A stretch of 64,000 nucleotides of DNA. Source: Bacteroidota bacterium. GTDB lineage: Bacteria; Bacteroidota; Ignavibacteria; Ignavibacteriales; Ignavibacteriaceae. The notes below the pieces were generated by a model. It saw only the letters and a program-made list of their open reading frames with translations, had not been told where the DNA came from and ran no database searches. Made by a program: the position numbers and the translations under genes. Numbering within the stretch: position 1 is the stretch's first letter; each line of letters opens with the position of its first letter. The stretch lies in NCBI GenBank assembly GCA_021824145.1, contig JAKALM010000007.1:116364-180363 (forward strand), in the 5' to 3' direction. Positions 40,366-49,272 of this stretch are shown one piece after another.

Positions 40366-40576
40366 ATTACAACCCTTTAGATAATTTAGAATGAATCATA
40401 ATATATGAGTTAATCATTTCTATTATATACAAAAAATCAACTTCAATTTAAAGATATATAAATATTATCCCTATCGGTTTAATTTTTATAATATTTTAAT
40501 ATTCAATAACTGAGCACTTAAACTAAAAAATTTACTTTTCTGCATGAAATCGACAATTTATTTAGTTTAAAATTTC

Positions 40577-40590
40577 GGCACAGCGCTTGC
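40577..40590 (+). promoter_or_regulatory. Sigma-54-type (-24/-12) promoter
   Basis: The sequence GGCAC-AGCGC-TTGC has GG at 40577-40578 and GC at 40589-40590, exactly the 12-nt register required by RpoN holoenzyme, and matches the consensus GGCAC-N5-TTGC. Transcription would begin near 40602, 35 nt before the receiver-STAS start codon. The G/C-rich stretch stands out from its A/T-rich surroundings. Confidence 0.62.
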
Positions 40591-40636
40591 CCAATTTAGA
40601 GATATCAATGGATTTACAAAATTTTATGGGTGAGTG

Positions 40637-41653
40637 ATGATTGAACAAATTGATACTAAATTTGAATCTTGGCTGAACTATTTATCTTTACCAAATATCA
40701 AAAGAAAGAATAAAAAGAAAATATTAATTATAGATTGCAATTCTAAGTTTGCCAATCAATTAAAAATATTTCTTGAGCAAAATTACTTTGATGTCGTCGT
40801 TTCAAATACAGGCAGACAAGGAATTTATAGTTTTATTGCTGAAAAGCCTGATCTAATTATTTTAGAAATTAAGCTTCCTGATATTGAAGGATTGAAAGTT
40901 TTAAAAATATTGAATGAACTGAAAAATTATATCCATGCTAAATTTATTTGCATGAGTGAGTTTTCATTCAACATGCAATTAGTTCGCGACGTTCAAAATT
41001 TAGGCGCATTAGATATTATAAATAAAAAATATTTAATGTCTAAAATATTAAAAATCATCTCTCATATACTAAATGATAATTATATCCCTAGCATAAAAGA
41101 AAAGACCGATTTAAATTCAACAGAAATAAAATTAATTGGAAATAGAAATGATAAAAATATTTATTCAGAGGTTAAAGATGTAAGCTCAGATATAATATGC
41201 AAAAAGAATGAATCAAGGAATGAGAATGAATTTAACTTAAGTAAGATAAATAATTATAATTTTCAGCAACATTGCTTAAATGATTTTGAAGATTCTTATT
41301 TTAATGGGTTTATTGTAATTTCTATAAATTTACGTTCTGCCAATCAACAAGAATCCTTGGCATTTCGTAATTTTTTAATTCCTATAATTTTGAATTCTCA
41401 TTCTAAAATACTAATCGATCTGAGCAGAATAGAAGCAATGGATGCTGCGTTTACAGGAGTTCTTGTCGAAGCAGAAAAAATTATAAGTAAGCGGAAAAAA
41501 AGTAAGATTAGACTGGTAATTGATAAAGGCCATTCAACAATCAATCTTTTTATTATGAAATGGTTTAAAGATAATTTCTATATTTATGATAACCTATTCT
41601 TTGCATTGAACTATTCAGGGAAAATTCAATACATGCAAAAAACAGCATCATAA
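40637..41653 (+). CDS. Receiver-like/STAS-like two-domain protein, both phospho-sites lost
   Basis: A 338-residue protein from the ATG at 40637 (GGGTGAG upstream; an adjacent in-frame GTG is 3 nt earlier). Residues 27-145 have a CheY-like pattern, but the phospho-acceptor Asp is Glu (E77 in PDLIILEIKLPD) and the acidic pair is reduced to D33-C34; S107 and K130 are kept. After a polar linker (about 150-225) comes a STAS-like domain whose phosphorylatable serine region DSS reads D269-A-A. It probably works by binding, not by phosphotransfer, or mimics a constitutively switched state. It has a sigma-54-type promoter. Confidence 0.75.
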   Translation: MIEQIDTKFESWLNYLSLPNIKRKNKKKILIIDCNSKFANQLKIFLEQNYFDVVVSNTGRQGIYSFIAEKPDLIILEIKLPDIEGLKVLKILNELKNYIHAKFICMSEFSFNMQLVRDVQNLGALDIINKKYLMSKILKIISHILNDNYIPSIKEKTDLNSTEIKLIGNRNDKNIYSEVKDVSSDIICKKNESRNENEFNLSKINNYNFQQHCLNDFEDSYFNGFIVISINLRSANQQESLAFRNFLIPIILNSHSKILIDLSRIEAMDAAFTGVLVEAEKIISKRKKSKIRLVIDKGHSTINLFIMKWFKDNFYIYDNLFFALNYSGKIQYMQKTAS

Positions 41654-41748
41654 AAATTATTTTTTTTGAATTGTAGAAAATAAAGGGGAAATTTATTTTT
41701 TATTATGATTAAACGATAAATTATGAAATCTGTATAATTAAAAACTAA

Positions 41749-41781
41749 AAATGGCAAATAAGTCTTAGTTATTTACCATTT
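41749..41781. terminator. Bidirectional A/T-rich terminator
   Basis: A 13-bp stem with one C-A mismatch (AAATGGCAAATAA / TTATTTACCATTT) and a 7-nt loop lies between two convergent genes, the receiver-STAS protein and the end of the respiratory cluster. It is flanked by T runs on both strands. Confidence 0.7.
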
Positions 41782-41813
41782 AATTTTTAATAAAATAAAA
41801 TTTTTATTTAATC

Positions 41814-43157
41814 TTATTCGTACTTTTTTACTTCTTTTAATATGTATGTTGCCACTGCTTTTGCTTCATCAGGTTTTAACCCTGGATTTGGCATAGGAGG
41901 ATAGCCAGGATTATTTTGTGTAGGATTCAAAATAAAATTTACTAACTTATCTACATCATCATGGTATTTAGGAAGCGTTTGCTTATACGGCGGACCAACA
42001 ACTTTATGGTCAAAACTATGGCAAGCAGAACATATGTTCTTATAAATATCTTCTCCATTTATAACTTTGGGTTTATTACCTTCTGTTAACTTTGCCATTA
42101 CATTTTCAAAATTTTGAGCTAATTCAAAAGTCTGAGTTTGATTTGCATTTCCCATTGCTGTTTGATCGGCTATTATAACTGTGAATATTGTAACTAAAAT
42201 AACTAAAAATATATGCATACTATAATTAGTATTAGAATTTTTAAACATCACATAAAGATAATGATAACCAAGAAATAGGAGTAATAATCCCAATGTCAGA
42301 TAAAAAAATACTCCTCCAGAATATGAATTATCTGGGAAATTAGTAATATCAATTAGAATAAATATTGGAAGGATTACAGAAGAGATTGCTGTTAAGTTAA
42401 TTCCAATTCTTCTTACAAAATTTTTATAGTCATCAGATAAGCCTTTCTTTCCCCCATCCCAATAAAAAAAGCTAAACAAAATTGTAGCACCAGTAAATGC
42501 CATTGCAGTAATTAAGAATGGAAGAAATCTAGAAATAACTGGCCAAGAAAATATAATTGATAAATAACCTTTTCCATTCCATTCGTTTGTAAAAAATGCA
42601 ACTGTTACTCCTGCAACAAAAAGCCAAGTACCAATTAATAAAAATGCTAAACCAAAACTTCCGGCTTTAAAAGTCAATTTCTTGCTGCCATTTCTATAAT
42701 TTTCTAATTCTTCTTTAAGAGATTGGTCATCTGTATTATAATCATGAATACTATTAAATAAATCGTTAAAAGCAGATGAATATCTAAATGTATAAATTAG
42801 AATTAAACCAATTGCAACAAAAACAAAAGACCATGTTAAAAATTTTACTGCAGTTAAATTAGCATTATGAAAAAGTTGGATGTAAATAAGAATTGAAGTT
42901 ACAAGTGTTAACATTCCAAGAACAATGCCGATACTTTTATTTATTGTAACAGTTTCTATAATATCCCTTGAAAAACGAACATATAAATTATTGTTCTCTT
43001 TTAAACCTTTCGACTTGTAAAAAAGTGAAAGAATATTGCCACCTAAAACAATACTAATATAAGGTACAAACAAAAAGAAAATTAGCATTGAAATGTAATG
43101 CAGCAAAGTAATATGCTCGGGTGAAAGAGGTATAACTAATTTGTCTAAAAGATTCAT
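41814..43157 (-). CDS. Polytopic membrane protein with C-terminal cytochrome c domain
   Basis: A 447-residue inner-membrane protein with about nine or ten hydrophobic helices (residues 15-345), then a class I cytochrome c domain. Haem is attached at CSACH in NICSACHSFDHKVVGPP, with a probable Met ligand in YPPMPNPG. The membrane part is not one I recognise with confidence. It is last in the oxidase operon, 48 bp after the haem O synthase gene. It may anchor a cytochrome that passes electrons to the CuA site, since oxidase subunit II here has no fused cytochrome c. Confidence 0.72.
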   Translation of the reverse strand: MNLLDKLVIPLSPEHITLLHYISMLIFFLFVPYISIVLGGNILSLFYKSKGLKENNNLYVRFSRDIIETVTINKSIGIVLGMLTLVTSILIYIQLFHNANLTAVKFLTWSFVFVAIGLILIYTFRYSSAFNDLFNSIHDYNTDDQSLKEELENYRNGSKKLTFKAGSFGLAFLLIGTWLFVAGVTVAFFTNEWNGKGYLSIIFSWPVISRFLPFLITAMAFTGATILFSFFYWDGGKKGLSDDYKNFVRRIGINLTAISSVILPIFILIDITNFPDNSYSGGVFFYLTLGLLLLFLGYHYLYVMFKNSNTNYSMHIFLVILVTIFTVIIADQTAMGNANQTQTFELAQNFENVMAKLTEGNKPKVINGEDIYKNICSACHSFDHKVVGPPYKQTLPKYHDDVDKLVNFILNPTQNNPGYPPMPNPGLKPDEAKAVATYILKEVKKYE

Positions 43158-43205
43158 TTAATAGCTCTCTATTTCTTTTTTATTTCAAATAATATTTTGT
43201 AGAAA

Positions 43206-44120
43206 TTAAATTAACAATTTATCTATCATTAAAAGAAGAACGACTAAAATTGCAAAGATATTAATTTCTCTAAACGCAAAACGAAACCATATTTTTTCTT
43301 GATTAGGCCTTAATAATTTCACTGAATTCCAGATTAACCAGATTCCAGATGCTAGCAGACCGAATTCAACAAAATTATTTTTTAATATTCCAAAAAGCGG
43401 AATTAACATACTTGTAACAAAAGTTGCAGTAATCCAGATAAAAGTAATTCTCGAAAGTTGTTCAACACTAAATAATTGCGTAAGAGTTGGGAAACCGGCT
43501 TGCTCATAATCTTTACCAAAAATCATTAGTAAAAGCCAGAAATGCGGTATCTGCCAAATGAAAAAGAAAAATCCTAAAATTAATATTTGCGGATCTACTA
43601 TACTTCCGCCGGCGGCAACCCAGCCAACCATCGGTGGCAAAGCTCCAACAACTGAACCTGGTATGATTGCAAGTGGATTTACTTTTTTCAGTGGTGTATA
43701 TATTCCATTGTACCAAATTAAATTTAGTAAACCAAGCGCAAATGCTAAAAATCCTGATCCCCAATATAAAATTACAGAACCTGAAATCACTAAAATAATT
43801 GCCAATATCAATGCAGATTTTGGTGAAATTTTGCCAGATGGAAGAGGTCGATTTTTAGTTCTCTTCATTAATGCATCAGTATTTCTTTCCTGATAATGAT
43901 TAATTACTGCAGAACCAGAAGAAAGGAGTAAGATGCCCAATGCTGGTGCAATGATATCAAGAGTTATTTTGCCAGCAAAGCAAACAAATCCAAACATAGT
44001 TGTAAGAGTTACAAATGTTGTAATTCGCAGCTTAGCTAATTCAATAACTATAAAAATTTTTTCTCGAAAACTCATTCTCGATTTTAATTCTTTTATGCTG
44101 CTAATTGCTAATGTTTGCAT
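43206..44120 (-). CDS. ctaB: Protohaem IX farnesyltransferase (haem O synthase)
   Basis: A 304-residue polytopic UbiA-superfamily prenyltransferase that makes haem O for the oxidase. The Asp-rich substrate motif NHYQERNTDALMKRTKNRPLP and the YTPLKKVNPLAIIPGSVVGALPPMVGW stretch are diagnostic. It lies 14 bp after subunit II. No haem A synthase (ctaA) is in the window, so haem A, if used, is made elsewhere. Confidence 0.94.
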   Translation of the reverse strand: MQTLAISSIKELKSRMSFREKIFIVIELAKLRITTFVTLTTMFGFVCFAGKITLDIIAPALGILLLSSGSAVINHYQERNTDALMKRTKNRPLPSGKISPKSALILAIILVISGSVILYWGSGFLAFALGLLNLIWYNGIYTPLKKVNPLAIIPGSVVGALPPMVGWVAAGGSIVDPQILILGFFFFIWQIPHFWLLLMIFGKDYEQAGFPTLTQLFSVEQLSRITFIWITATFVTSMLIPLFGILKNNFVEFGLLASGIWLIWNSVKLLRPNQEKIWFRFAFREINIFAILVVLLLMIDKLLI

Positions 44121-44134
44121 TTTAAATAATTACG

Positions 44135-44758
44135 TTATTCTTTATCGTTATCAGATAGCTTACCAGCCATCCATTTATCATATTGATCTTGTGAAAGAAC
44201 TACAACTTCACTATACATGTATGAATGCCTAAGTCCACAATATTCTGCACAGAATACATCATAAGAACCTAAACGCTTTGGTAAAAACCATTCTGTATTG
44301 ATTCTATCTGGAATTACGTCTTTTTTAATTCTAAATGCAGGCACATAAAATGAATGGTCAACATCTCTTGAATGAAGCATCAATTTAACAGGCTTATTTA
44401 TTGGTACAAATAAAGTATCCGACTTAACACCGTTTGGATATTTATAAGACCAACTCCACATCTGGCCATAAACATCAACAATCATTGAATTCTTAGGTGC
44501 ATCAGTCATTTGTTTATATCCTGTCCAGCCAAGATAGAACATATACAACACTAGAATAACTGGTATAACTGTCCAGGTTATTTCCAACGGCAAACTGCCA
44601 TGAATATTTTCTGCTTTTTTATTCCGTTTGCTGTTGTACTTAAAAACAAATAATATCATCAATGCAGTAATAAGTACTAGGAAGAAGACGCAGATAGCAA
44701 CTATAATAGTAAAAGTACTATCGACAGAATGTACAAAATTAGAAGCATCAGCCAGCAT
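44135..44758 (-). CDS. coxB: Cytochrome c oxidase subunit II
   Basis: A 207-residue subunit with two membrane helices (the second about 20-43) and a periplasmic cupredoxin domain. The CuA site is complete: C170, C174, H178 and M181 in CAEYCGLRHSYM, with the upstream His in HSRDVDHSFYVP. CuA means the enzyme takes electrons from cytochrome c, not directly from quinol. It lacks the fused cytochrome c domain of caa3 enzymes. Confidence 0.94.
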   Translation of the reverse strand: MLADASNFVHSVDSTFTIIVAICVFFLVLITALMILFVFKYNSKRNKKAENIHGSLPLEITWTVIPVILVLYMFYLGWTGYKQMTDAPKNSMIVDVYGQMWSWSYKYPNGVKSDTLFVPINKPVKLMLHSRDVDHSFYVPAFRIKKDVIPDRINTEWFLPKRLGSYDVFCAEYCGLRHSYMYSEVVVLSQDQYDKWMAGKLSDNDKE

Positions 44759-44764
44759 ATTTTT

Positions 44765-45064
44765 TCACCTTGTATAAAAAGAATAATCTGTAAATAACAG
44801 CGTTAAGGAAATTAATATGAAGAATAACGCCACGAATATAAAAATCCTAAATGTTCTCTCTTCTGTCTTTAGGTGCATAAATTCAGTAAGAACAAGATAA
44901 GATTTAACAATTGCTATTAGAAGAGCAACAACAATACTTAACTTGCCAAAGTTAATTCCTGCTACAGCTGCCGTTAATCCTGTTAGCGTAACCAGCGCTA
45001 GCCAAACTAATACGTACAAACCGTAGCCGTGCTCATGATCTGAATTTGATTTTATTTTCTCCAT
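44765..45064 (-). CDS. Cytochrome c oxidase subunit IV (prokaryotic type)
   Basis: A 99-residue protein with three hydrophobic helices and the KSYLVLTEFMHLK stretch typical of the CoxD/CyoD-type small subunit that stabilises A-family oxidases. It sits between subunits III and II and ends 6 bp before the subunit II start. Confidence 0.85.
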   Translation of the reverse strand: MEKIKSNSDHEHGYGLYVLVWLALVTLTGLTAAVAGINFGKLSIVVALLIAIVKSYLVLTEFMHLKTEERTFRIFIFVALFFILISLTLLFTDYSFYTR

Positions 45065-45119
45065 AATATCCTTAAAGTATTCTAAGTTTATCTTTAATTT
45101 TTCTAATTCTTATTATTAA

Positions 45120-45740
45120 TTATGTTATAAGATAAAACAACGGGAAAAGGAAAATCCAAATAATATCCACTAAGTGCCAGTATAATCCAGCAGCTTCCAA
45201 TTTAACATAATCATCTTTTGTAATTTTACCGCGAATAGTAAATACTGTCATAAATCCTATAATAGCCATTCCAATAAGTACGTGAAGGCCGTGCAAACCT
45301 ACCATTGAATAGTACATTCCAAAATATAAAATTTGCCCAGATGGTTTATTTGCCAAAATAGATGAACCTGGGAAATTTCCTTCAGCAAACTCATGACTCC
45401 ATTCAATAACTTTGTTAACCATAAAAGCAATACCACAAAGTATTGTAACAATTTGAAGAAATATAGAAAATCCTTTTTTCCCTTTTTTAATTGCTGCAAT
45501 TGAAAGCGCCATTGTTAAGCTGCTTGTTAGTAGAATAACTGTATTTAAAGTTCCGAGAAAAGTATTCATTTCTTTTGAGGCAATGCTAAAATCCTGTTGA
45601 TGCATATATCTATAAACAGAATACATCAAGAATAAGCCTCCAAACAAAATCAATTCGGAAAAAAGAAATAGCCACATTCCCATTCTGCTTCTAATATCAT
45701 CTCGATGTACATTTTCTACAGCATGTTCTTGAGTAGTCAC
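45120..45740 (-). CDS. coxC: Cytochrome c oxidase subunit III
   Basis: A 206-residue subunit with five predicted helices. Signature stretches are SRMGMWLFLFSELILFGGLF, YFGMYYSMVGLHGLHVLIGM and GLYWHLVDIIWIFLFPLFY. The start is GTG at 45740 with a strong GGAGG and a 4-nt overlap with the subunit I stop (GTGA), so translation is coupled. Confidence 0.94.
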   Translation of the reverse strand: MTTQEHAVENVHRDDIRSRMGMWLFLFSELILFGGLFLMYSVYRYMHQQDFSIASKEMNTFLGTLNTVILLTSSLTMALSIAAIKKGKKGFSIFLQIVTILCGIAFMVNKVIEWSHEFAEGNFPGSSILANKPSGQILYFGMYYSMVGLHGLHVLIGMAIIGFMTVFTIRGKITKDDYVKLEAAGLYWHLVDIIWIFLFPLFYLIT

Positions 45741-47392
45741 TTTACCTCCTCTTTTTCAATTTCATTTTGTTTGTATTCATAAGGAGCTTCAAAAACTTTA
45801 GGTTCAAATTCAAAATTCTCAAAAGTCGGCGGTGTTTCAATTTGCCATTCTAATGTTTCTCCGCCCCAAATATTTTTCTTTGTTATTTTTCCTCCTTTTA
45901 ACAATGATCTGAAAAGATTTGTAAACATGATTATTAACCCGGTAATTAAAATCCATGAACCAACTGTAGATAATACATGCAATGGCTGAAACTGCGGTAA
46001 ATAATGATAAGATCTTCTTGGCATTCCCATCCATCCTAAAATAAACATTGGGAAGTAAAGTGTATTAAATCCGATAAACACAAACCAGAAAGCTATTTTG
46101 GCAATTTTTTTATTGTACTGCCTGCCAAACATTTTAGGGAACCAATAATGAAGCGCAGCAAAAAATCCAAAGCCGGTACCACCAAACATAGTATAATGAA
46201 AATGAGCAACAATGAAATAAGTATCGGTTAAATAAATATCAAGAGAAATTGCGCCTTGTATTATACCTGTCAATCCACCTATTGTGAATAAAAAGATAAA
46301 TGCTAAAGCATACAAAAGTGGAGGTTCTAATAAAATCGATCCTTTATAAAGTGTTGCAATCCAATTAAATACTTTTATAGCACTTGGTATTGCAACTAGA
46401 AAAGTAAGCAATGAAAATACAAACTCTGCAGTGTCGCTTATTCCTGTAGAAAACATATGGTGAGCCCACACAAGTGACCCAAAAACTGCAATAGCAATAC
46501 TCGAAAAGGCAATGAACTTATACCCAAAAATTGTTCTCTGTGAAAATACTGGAACTATCTCTGATATAACCCCCATCGCAGGCAAAATTATTATATACAC
46601 TGCGGGATGGGAATAAATCCAAAATAAATGTTGGTAAAGAATTGGATCGCCGCCAAGAGTTGGATCAAATATTCCTACATGAAAAACTCTTTCAACAATA
46701 ACCATTACTAAAGTAATTCCAACAATTGGCGTTGCTATAACTTGTATCCACGAAGTAGCATATAAAGACCACGCAAAAAGCGGCATCTTAAACCAGCTCA
46801 TTCCTTCCGCTCTCATCCTATGAATTGTAGATATAAAATTTAATCCAGTCAAAATAGATGACATACCAAGAATAAATGCGGCAACTAAAGTTATAATCAA
46901 ATTTGTACTTGTTCTTACGCTATATGGAATATAGAAAGTCCATCCTGTATCAGGTGCGCCACCTGGAAGCACTATTGCAAGAAGAACTAAAGCACCTCCA
47001 GTTAAGTATAAATACCACGATAAAAGATTAATTCTTGGGAAGGCAACATCTTTTGCTCCAATTAAAATTGGCAGGAAGAAATTTCCGAAAATGGCTGAAA
47101 TGACTGGAATGATAAAAAGAAAAATCATTATAACGCCATGAACAGTAAAAAATTCATTGTAAGCTTGTGGGCCAACAATTGTTCCCTGTGGCGTTAACAA
47201 TTCAAGTCTTATTAAAAAACCTAATGTAACACCAACAGCAAAGAAGCTGAGAATGGAAATCATGTAAAGTACGCCGATTCTTTTATGATCGGTAGTTAGC
47301 AACCAGCCCCAAATACCTTTATGCTTCCCTTGATATTCAAGATAGCTTTCATGGTATCCGTTATGGTTTATAGATAATGTTTCACTTGCCAT
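45737..47392 (-). CDS. coxA: Cytochrome c oxidase subunit I (A2-type haem-copper oxidase)
   Basis: A 551-residue catalytic subunit with twelve or more helices. Haem and CuB ligands lie in FFTVHGVIMIF, YSHPAVYIIILPAMG, WAHHMFSTG and DTYFIVAHFHYTMFGG. At the top of the D-channel the A1-type Glu (HPEVY) is missing, and YSHPAVY marks the A2 subtype, which uses the Tyr-Ser pair. The K-channel Lys is kept in FGYKFIAFSS. It reduces oxygen and pumps protons. Confidence 0.96.
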   Translation of the reverse strand: MASETLSINHNGYHESYLEYQGKHKGIWGWLLTTDHKRIGVLYMISILSFFAVGVTLGFLIRLELLTPQGTIVGPQAYNEFFTVHGVIMIFLFIIPVISAIFGNFFLPILIGAKDVAFPRINLLSWYLYLTGGALVLLAIVLPGGAPDTGWTFYIPYSVRTSTNLIITLVAAFILGMSSILTGLNFISTIHRMRAEGMSWFKMPLFAWSLYATSWIQVIATPIVGITLVMVIVERVFHVGIFDPTLGGDPILYQHLFWIYSHPAVYIIILPAMGVISEIVPVFSQRTIFGYKFIAFSSIAIAVFGSLVWAHHMFSTGISDTAEFVFSLLTFLVAIPSAIKVFNWIATLYKGSILLEPPLLYALAFIFLFTIGGLTGIIQGAISLDIYLTDTYFIVAHFHYTMFGGTGFGFFAALHYWFPKMFGRQYNKKIAKIAFWFVFIGFNTLYFPMFILGWMGMPRRSYHYLPQFQPLHVLSTVGSWILITGLIIMFTNLFRSLLKGGKITKKNIWGGETLEWQIETPPTFENFEFEPKVFEAPYEYKQNEIEKEEVK

Positions 47393-47486
47393 AAAGTAGA
47401 CCTATATTTTCTATTTGATTTCTTTTTACCTGCAATAAAAACAGATTATTTGTAAAATTAAAATTTTGATATCCGCTAATAAGTAT

Positions 47487-48272
47487 TTATTTTTTTTTCG
47501 GTTTAAGAACAACGAAGAAAAAAAATCCCGCTAACATTACAAGAACTCCAACGCCAGAAATTTTGAACCAATTAAAAACGTAAGATTCATTCTTTGGTTC
47601 ATAGCTAAAACAATATCTAGAAACTTCTTCAATAACAGGTAATGGTTCACCTTTAGAAGCTTCAATAATTGCCATCTTAAAAGTAAAAGGTAGAATTCTA
47701 AAATCGCCTCTATCGGTAAAACTTGGTTTTAGATAACGGCAAATCTTTCCATCAGATGAAACAAAAACAAGCAAACCAGTATGAAGAAACGTATTGTCAT
47801 CCCGTTCATAATTAAAGCCAATCGCTTTGGTCAATTCAGTTATTGAAAGGCTATCACCAGTTAAGAATCTCCATGCAGAATTTGGAATTTCAGATTTTAC
47901 TAAATTCATCATTTCAGCTTTTTTCTGCGCTGCATCTTTTGGGAGCTCATCTGGATTGAAACTTACTGTGATTATGTTATAATCTTTACCTGCTGTAAGA
48001 TCAACCTTGTTAATAACATCCGCTACTTCTGTCATCAATGGTGTACATATTCCAGTGCATTTGTAATATGCTAAATCTATTACTGTCGGCTTATTTATTA
48101 AATCTTTAAGTGTAACTTCTTTTCCGTTAGAATCCAAGAATTTAATATTAAGTGGAATTTTATTCCCAAGTTTTTCATTAACACCAACTTTATCTTTTAG
48201 TTCCGATGCTAAAACCGAATTAAGGTTGTTCAGTAAAAAGATAAAAACAAAAACCCCGATTAGCTTTTTCAT
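47487..48272 (-). CDS. Sco1/SenC/PrrC-type copper chaperone
   Basis: A 261-residue thioredoxin-fold protein that helps load CuA. It has a signal peptide (about 1-22), the copper-binding Cys pair in CTGIC with its His in FLHTGLLVFVSSDGKI, and a C-terminal membrane helix (KISGVGVLVMLAGFFFFVVLKPKKK), so it is tethered at the tail. It lies between the cytochrome c and subunit I genes, where it can be made together with its client. Confidence 0.9.
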   Translation of the reverse strand: MKKLIGVFVFIFLLNNLNSVLASELKDKVGVNEKLGNKIPLNIKFLDSNGKEVTLKDLINKPTVIDLAYYKCTGICTPLMTEVADVINKVDLTAGKDYNIITVSFNPDELPKDAAQKKAEMMNLVKSEIPNSAWRFLTGDSLSITELTKAIGFNYERDDNTFLHTGLLVFVSSDGKICRYLKPSFTDRGDFRILPFTFKMAIIEASKGEPLPVIEEVSRYCFSYEPKNESYVFNWFKISGVGVLVMLAGFFFFVVLKPKKK

Positions 48273-48288
48273 TTTTGTCTCATCAATT

Positions 48289-49245
48289 TTATAATAATTT
48301 ACTCATATAATTATAAAAAGTATCCCAATCTGAATCTGATAAAAAATGCACTTTGTCATTGAAACCATCTTGGCCAAGTTCGTTCACAATTAGATCGACA
48401 AAAACTTTTTCATTATTATGCCATTCATCAGTTGATATAAGCATAGTTAAAGCTTTAAGTTTATCATCAACAACATTATTAAAAATATTAGCGCCGCTTC
48501 CATTATCGCTGGAGATTTGCTTTAATACATCCATAATTTTTTCATATTTTTCATTCCCTTCTCTTTCGGTAAAGATCATAGCATCTTTAATAGGAATTTG
48601 GCCAGGATTAGTTTGGCTTTGTGCCGGTTGCTCTGAATTTTTTCCACCAACAGATAATTTATATTTTTGTGCAAGATCTGTTAAATCATCTTTCGAATCT
48701 TCAGGAGGATTGGGGACGAAAGTTTTACGAATATATTGAGCAAGAGCCAATTTATCTTTGGGAGAAATAACATCAAAAGCAACCATTGCGCTACCTTTAA
48801 TTCCTTCAGATAGCGTTTTAAATATTCCAGATATTTTAGGACCGTTTATCCATCCATTTAAACTTGTAAAATTCCTTGGCTTAGGCACTAATGCACCGGC
48901 AGCTATACCATCACCTTTTCCATCGGCACCATGGCAAGCTACACAATTTGTTGTGTAAATTTCTTTTCCCTTAGCAATTAAAGCATCATTGGGCTGGCTT
49001 AAAGTCATTACATCGGCAGCTGGTGCTGTGGAAGGTTTAATTAACGGCAAATCATGAAATGTAGTTGTATCAATTGCTGCTGGTGGAATAAGATTATTAC
49101 CAACTTGATTTGTTTTGCTTAAATAAAATAATCCAATACCAACTCCAATGATTAAAACATAAGGATAAATTAAAGCAAGTATTTTAACCGGATGCTCTTT
49201 CAAATCCGCAAACAAGCTTTTTTTTCCATTAACATTATTACTCAT
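48289..49245 (-). CDS. Membrane-anchored monohaem cytochrome c of the respiratory cluster
   Basis: A 318-residue protein with one N-terminal helix (about 20-40) and a class I cytochrome c domain. Haem is attached at CVACH in TTNCVACHGADGKGDG; the Met ligand is probably in KGSAMVAFDV. The C-terminal 130 residues carry no cofactor motif. It lies 27 bp after ActF and 16 bp before Sco. Its position between complex III and the oxidase makes it a candidate electron shuttle between them. Confidence 0.82.
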   Translation of the reverse strand: MSNNVNGKKSLFADLKEHPVKILALIYPYVLIIGVGIGLFYLSKTNQVGNNLIPPAAIDTTTFHDLPLIKPSTAPAADVMTLSQPNDALIAKGKEIYTTNCVACHGADGKGDGIAAGALVPKPRNFTSLNGWINGPKISGIFKTLSEGIKGSAMVAFDVISPKDKLALAQYIRKTFVPNPPEDSKDDLTDLAQKYKLSVGGKNSEQPAQSQTNPGQIPIKDAMIFTEREGNEKYEKIMDVLKQISSDNGSGANIFNNVVDDKLKALTMLISTDEWHNNEKVFVDLIVNELGQDGFNDKVHFLSDSDWDTFYNYMSKLL

Positions 49246-49272
49246 AATTTTCCTTTTTTATCCTTCATAATT

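Noticed and set aside
43513..44232. Frames on both strands overlapping the haem O synthase gene
   Set aside because: The prenyltransferase frame carries all family motifs; the others are low-complexity shadows.
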